The notes under the pieces were generated by a model. The model had not been told where the DNA came from. It saw only the letters and a program-made list of their open reading frames with translations, and made no database searches. Shown piece by piece: positions 59,931-64,000 of a stretch of DNA of 64,000 bases (the stretch's first letter is position 1; the number at the start of each line of letters is the position of its first letter). The stretch is from the NCBI GenBank assembly GCA_002700385.1, contig PADC01000006.1, positions 558,001-622,000 on the forward strand, written 5' to 3'. This stretch comes from Cycloclasticus sp. Lineage in GTDB: Bacteria > Pseudomonadota > Gammaproteobacteria > Methylococcales > Cycloclasticaceae. A program made the translations under genes and the position numbers.

Positions 59931-62729
59931 TTGATAACATCAAATGGAGTTGTAATGAAAATCCAACATCGTTTCTTTCTACTTTTCATGCTAATGCTAT
60001 CCGCTGCAGCCAGTGCACAAATAGATAACTTAACACCTCTCTATGAACAAGATAAATATGCTATTTATCCTTCTTCTCCATATTGGTGCTCAACTAGCAA
60101 CACAAAGTATAGCGATAACATTGAACTTAATATTCTTTATGATGTGGAGAATGATAAAAGAGATACATTAATCTTTGGAGGAAACACAAATCAAGACTAC
60201 ATCCGCTTTTTTAACAAAGTAATATCTCCTATTATTGCAAACCATTGCCCTCACTATAGTGGTTTTAGTCCTAGTGCAAATTTACGATTTAACAATAAAG
60301 AAGATTGGAAAAAACATAATGGCAGATACTGGGATAGACTAACGTTTTCCTATGTTATTCGTAAAAAAAGTCAGGCTGGCAAAATTGCTGTCAGCTATAA
60401 AGGACAACTTACAGGGCGTTACTTAAGTGCTGAAGCTTTAGCCAAACAAAAACAAGACAAAAATTTGATCGCCACTCAGGCCGCTGAAAATCGAAGTGAA
60501 GCAAAAAAGCAAGGGCATCCTTTCAAAGCATTAGCCGGAGGTGGATATTTAGATACTATCTATACAGGTGATTTTATCGCCCAAAATGAAGTTGCTTGGT
60601 ACTATCTTTCAAAAATAAAAAAAAGCAATCAAAATGATGCCGCAATGGGTGTCTTTCTCTCAATGCTTGGTTCGACATTTTCAACAACCAAAAAGGACAT
60701 GACGGTTTTAGAGGAAATCAGCATGTATTATTTGGCTCGCTCAGGCGAACGACGACCTAGTGATTGCTTTGACCCGGGCGCTATCAAACGCACATTTACA
60801 TATAATTACCCTGAAATAGTCTATGAAGATGGCTATAGAATTCCAGCCTCTCAACTAAAATCAGAATACACGATAAACCCTCAATTCATTCCACTTTGTG
60901 ACAGATTATGCGAAAAACAAGGCGTACTTTACGCTGTGGCAAATGGTATTAATGCCGGCATGAAGAGACTAGAGATTGCGGATCTTTATCGGGGTATTGA
61001 CGAAATGATCCAACATTATTCTTGTAGGAGCCCAGAAATTAAAAGATTCGAAGCCAACCTTATTAAATATAATGAAAAAGAGCTAAATCAGCCTTCAAAT
61101 ATTAGACGCAATACATTTAAAACAGTGCTTGAAGCGCCAGAGTCAACTTATATCCCTTATGCTCTTCAGCCTCATTCAGCCATTGCAGATAAATTTATGG
61201 CTGACAATGCTAAAAACCCAAATGTCGTCACTACACTTAGTGGTTTGCAATACATTATGCTAACGCAAGGGCATGGTAGGCAACCAAGTCCTGGCGATAT
61301 CGTCAATATCTATTATAAAGGCACTTTGGAAAACGGGAGAGTTATTGCAAAAAAATACGCCACAGGCACACCTTCAACTATATCCACCAACGGCTTAATT
61401 AAAGGCATGTCTGAAGCGGTATTATTGTTAAAACCTGGTGGTAGAATTAAAGTTTTTGTACCACCTCATCTTGGTTTTGGAGACAGCGCTAATGGAGTTA
61501 TTAATAAAGACTCCATTTTAATTTACGAAATAGAATTAGCCCCCTCTATAAACTCCCCTTCTCATATTTCGGAGCCGGCAAGAATAGTCCCCACCAAAAC
61601 CTTAAAGAAACTCACTGGCAATACCCGAAAACGAACATCGTTTACAACACAACCACAACAAAAACCACCTTCTCAAGTTAGAAAACCGGTTTCCGCTATC
61701 ATTCAATCTGCTAAAAACACTCAACCTGACAAAAAAACGCTGTATCTAGCATCAGAAGATCTCGAGATTACTAATAATTTTAAGTTCCCTGTAGACATTA
61801 CCTTAAATAGCGTCTTGGTTGATTTTTTGGCTGTTAAATTAGCGTCAGATCAGCTTGATAATAACAGCTGGTGGACAATGCTATCATCACGTTGGCGTTA
61901 TGAAAAATCCGAACTATCACCCATGGGTGGACATTTTTTTCATCCGACCGCTCAACAATTTTCCAATGATGATCTTGAAAATACTCTCATACATTTTAAA
62001 AATTGGATGTTAGAACAAAGTAATAAGTTACCAGAGATTATCTACATACCTGCGTCTGTAATGGTTGCTAAAGTTGGCAATACTACTCATGCAGTCCCTG
62101 CTGACGGTTGTGCGATTTTGGATGACAAAAAAAACCTTAGACCTCACCAATCCAAACTAACTAAGGCTCTATCACAATCACTTTTACCTAAGATGCAGAG
62201 CTGTCAGCAACGAATTAAGACTAACAGCGACGACTTAATGAGTTGTGTAATGGCACACCAAAGCGACCCAAGTTTTTGTGGACAACAAATAAAAAATAAA
62301 CTGACAAAATGTTTAGCTGAATCACCTCAAAACCACACCGATACATGGAACAAAATAAACGTCAAATGGGTTCAAAGTAATTTTAGTATAGCCCAATGTA
62401 ATGCTTATTTAAGACATGAAAAATTACGCACCTCGAAAAGGTTTCCAACAGACAACGGTTCTCTTCAATTTAAACCATCACAAATTACTGCTCGATTCAA
62501 TTTTGGCCAATCATTTAGCTTACCCTCTATAAAGGATAAACCCTTCAATTTAGAAAGGCCGCTAGAACAAGCGATATTAATGTTTAAAGTTAAAATACTT
62601 TCAGGAAAATTATCTTCTGTGCTTACAAAGAAAGGGCCTACCCTTCAGGTAAAAACAAAGATTATTAGCACAAAATACACTAAAGGAACTACTTACGGGT
62701 TAAAACCTATTCGGGGGGCGTCAAGCTGA
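59931..62729 (+). CDS. Large exported protein with central FKBP-like PPIase domain
   Basis: Signal peptide; residues around SPGDIVNIYYKGTLENGRVIAKKY...IKGMSEAVLLLKPGGRIKVFVPPHLGFGDSANGVINKDSILIYEIEL; likely start ATG 59955 (MKIQHRFFLLF). Confidence 0.83.
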   Translation: MITSNGVVMKIQHRFFLLFMLMLSAAASAQIDNLTPLYEQDKYAIYPSSPYWCSTSNTKYSDNIELNILYDVENDKRDTLIFGGNTNQDYIRFFNKVISPIIANHCPHYSGFSPSANLRFNNKEDWKKHNGRYWDRLTFSYVIRKKSQAGKIAVSYKGQLTGRYLSAEALAKQKQDKNLIATQAAENRSEAKKQGHPFKALAGGGYLDTIYTGDFIAQNEVAWYYLSKIKKSNQNDAAMGVFLSMLGSTFSTTKKDMTVLEEISMYYLARSGERRPSDCFDPGAIKRTFTYNYPEIVYEDGYRIPASQLKSEYTINPQFIPLCDRLCEKQGVLYAVANGINAGMKRLEIADLYRGIDEMIQHYSCRSPEIKRFEANLIKYNEKELNQPSNIRRNTFKTVLEAPESTYIPYALQPHSAIADKFMADNAKNPNVVTTLSGLQYIMLTQGHGRQPSPGDIVNIYYKGTLENGRVIAKKYATGTPSTISTNGLIKGMSEAVLLLKPGGRIKVFVPPHLGFGDSANGVINKDSILIYEIELAPSINSPSHISEPARIVPTKTLKKLTGNTRKRTSFTTQPQQKPPSQVRKPVSAIIQSAKNTQPDKKTLYLASEDLEITNNFKFPVDITLNSVLVDFLAVKLASDQLDNNSWWTMLSSRWRYEKSELSPMGGHFFHPTAQQFSNDDLENTLIHFKNWMLEQSNKLPEIIYIPASVMVAKVGNTTHAVPADGCAILDDKKNLRPHQSKLTKALSQSLLPKMQSCQQRIKTNSDDLMSCVMAHQSDPSFCGQQIKNKLTKCLAESPQNHTDTWNKINVKWVQSNFSIAQCNAYLRHEKLRTSKRFPTDNGSLQFKPSQITARFNFGQSFSLPSIKDKPFNLERPLEQAILMFKVKILSGKLSSVLTKKGPTLQVKTKIISTKYTKGTTYGLKPIRGASS

Positions 62730-62951
62730 TATTTCTCAATATATAAAACGAGTTAACTAAAACCCTGCCCTCCCATATCGACATACAAGATCAGGTTTCA
62801 GCACAAAACTGCAACCTAATGAAGCCTTTATTCTTTATTGTAAAGTTAGAACAATCACTCTCCGACTTTGTAGCGTTTATCTTTAGAAATGGTATTTACT
62901 CGCTACTCCTAGCAGTGTTGCTATAAAGGGTAATTTTGCCGAACAATTAAT

Positions 62952-63008
62952 AATGACCCCCTATATCAGACGATACGATAGAATACTATCGTATGCCTAA
63001 CGGTCATT
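62952..63008. repeat. Long imperfect palindrome upstream of pqqB
   Basis: AATGACC...ATACGATAG-aata-CTATCGTAT...GGTCATT; the inner 9-bp arms are perfect. Confidence 0.85.
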
Positions 63009-63158
63009 CTTAGAATCTGAATGATAGCGCAGCATTTTAATTAGCTTACTCATTTAACTAGGTTTTTTCTTTATTACGAAAAAAAATTTCAATACCCGTT
63101 TAATTAACTTTTACCATAAAATCGATTAGAACTCTAACTGACTCCTCTTATTAAATTT

Positions 63159-64000
63159 ATGCAAATTCGTGTTTTAGGCTCAGGTGCTGGCGGCGGCTTT
63201 CCACAATGGAATTGTAGCTGCCCTAATTGCAAAGCTGTACGCGCAGGAACGATTAAAACCTCTACTCGCAACCAGTCATCCATTGCCGTTTCATCGGATG
63301 GCGAGCACTGGGTTTTATTTAACGCGTCGCCTGACGTTCGCGCTCAATTAGAGAGCTTTCCTGAAATACACCCAAAAAATAAAGTACGTGGCACCGGTAT
63401 TGAAGCCATTGTGATGTTTGATTCTCAAATTGATCACGCTACAGGGTTATTGATTTTACGCGAAGGCGACCCATTAACCATTTATTGTACCGAGATGGTA
63501 AAGCAAGACCTAACAACCGGTTTTCCAATTTTTAACATTTTGGAACACTTTTGTGGTGTGAATGAGCATGCTATTCCACTGGATGGTCATGCCTTTACTA
63601 TCCCCAATATTAATGATTTAGAATTTATGGCGTTACCGCTAAAAAGCAAGGCACCGCCCTATTCACCTCACCGTAACGACCCGCATGAAGGAGACAATAT
63701 TGGGATGGTTATTCGCCAGTGTTCAACGGGCAAAACGATGTTCTACGCACCAGGCCTGGGTGAAATCGAGCCACATGTTGAAAAAGCCATGTGCGAAGCT
63801 GATTGTGTACTGGTAGACGGTACCTTCTGGACAGACGATGAGCTTGCTTCAGTGGGCCGCCCTTTATCAGCTAGAAAAATTGGTCACTTACCACAATCCG
63901 GTAAAGGCGGCATGATTGAGTTTTTAGATACCCTCAAAAAACCTCGAAAAATCTTGATTCACATCAATAACACCAATCCCATACTCAATGAAAATTCTAA
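63159..64000 (+). CDS. pqqB: PQQ biosynthesis protein PqqB (truncated by window end; absent from ORF track)
   Basis: ATG 63159: [64 protein letters not shown]; open to 64000. Confidence 0.96.
   Translation, partial: MQIRVLGSGAGGGFPQWNCSCPNCKAVRAGTIKTSTRNQSSIAVSSDGEHWVLFNASPDVRAQLESFPEIHPKNKVRGTGIEAIVMFDSQIDHATGLLILREGDPLTIYCTEMVKQDLTTGFPIFNILEHFCGVNEHAIPLDGHAFTIPNINDLEFMALPLKSKAPPYSPHRNDPHEGDNIGMVIRQCSTGKTMFYAPGLGEIEPHVEKAMCEADCVLVDGTFWTDDELASVGRPLSARKIGHLPQSGKGGMIEFLDTLKKPRKILIHINNTNPILNENS

Overview
The window is a 64 kb gammaproteobacterial chromosome segment. The lineage is inferred only from gene content, which resembles marine aromatic degraders. No transposase, integrase, rRNA or CRISPR was seen. 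(1) About 0-12 kb, minus strand: an aromatic catabolic block. It has a dmp-type phenol hydroxylase operon in order K-L-M-N-O-P-Q-B, a GlcG/HbpS-like gene and a truncated dmpC. Upstream are a second extradiol dioxygenase/ferredoxin pair, a stand-alone flavoprotein reductase and a benzoate/toluate-type ring-hydroxylating dioxygenase. (2) About 12-27 kb: a zinc alcohol dehydrogenase with an apparent 1-nt frameshift, a membrane desaturase/hydroxylase-like protein, an AraC regulator and an XylR/DmpR-type sigma54 activator. Next is a plus-strand cluster: UbiX-like prenyltransferase, Tat-signal protein, 4-cresol-dehydrogenase-like flavoprotein, lipoprotein cytochrome c, UbiD-like decarboxylase, small decarboxylase subunit, degenerate flavoprotein paralog, two tandem aldehyde dehydrogenases and a rhodanese. 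Together these suggest a p-cresol -> 4-hydroxybenzoate -> phenol -> catechol route. (3) About 27-36 kb: KefB-like and NhaA antiporters, a porin, a FocA/NirC transporter, a PP2C-kinase fusion and cyanase. (4) About 36-49.5 kb: housekeeping tRNA-Lys, queC/queE, cpoB-pal-tolBARQ-ybgC, ruvBAC, yebC, groELS and a moeB/thiF-like gene. (5) About 50-64 kb: pqqA and pqqB are separated by about 13 kb. The insert carries an apparently undescribed signalling/protease module: PP2C, FHA, Ser/Thr kinase, SH3 lipoprotein, an active-looking trypsin-TM-FHA protein, a pseudoprotease-TM-FHA protein, a two-component system and a degenerate FKBP-domain exported protein. This module is the best candidate for a novel system. 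All function calls come from reading motifs and gene order; no database search was run.
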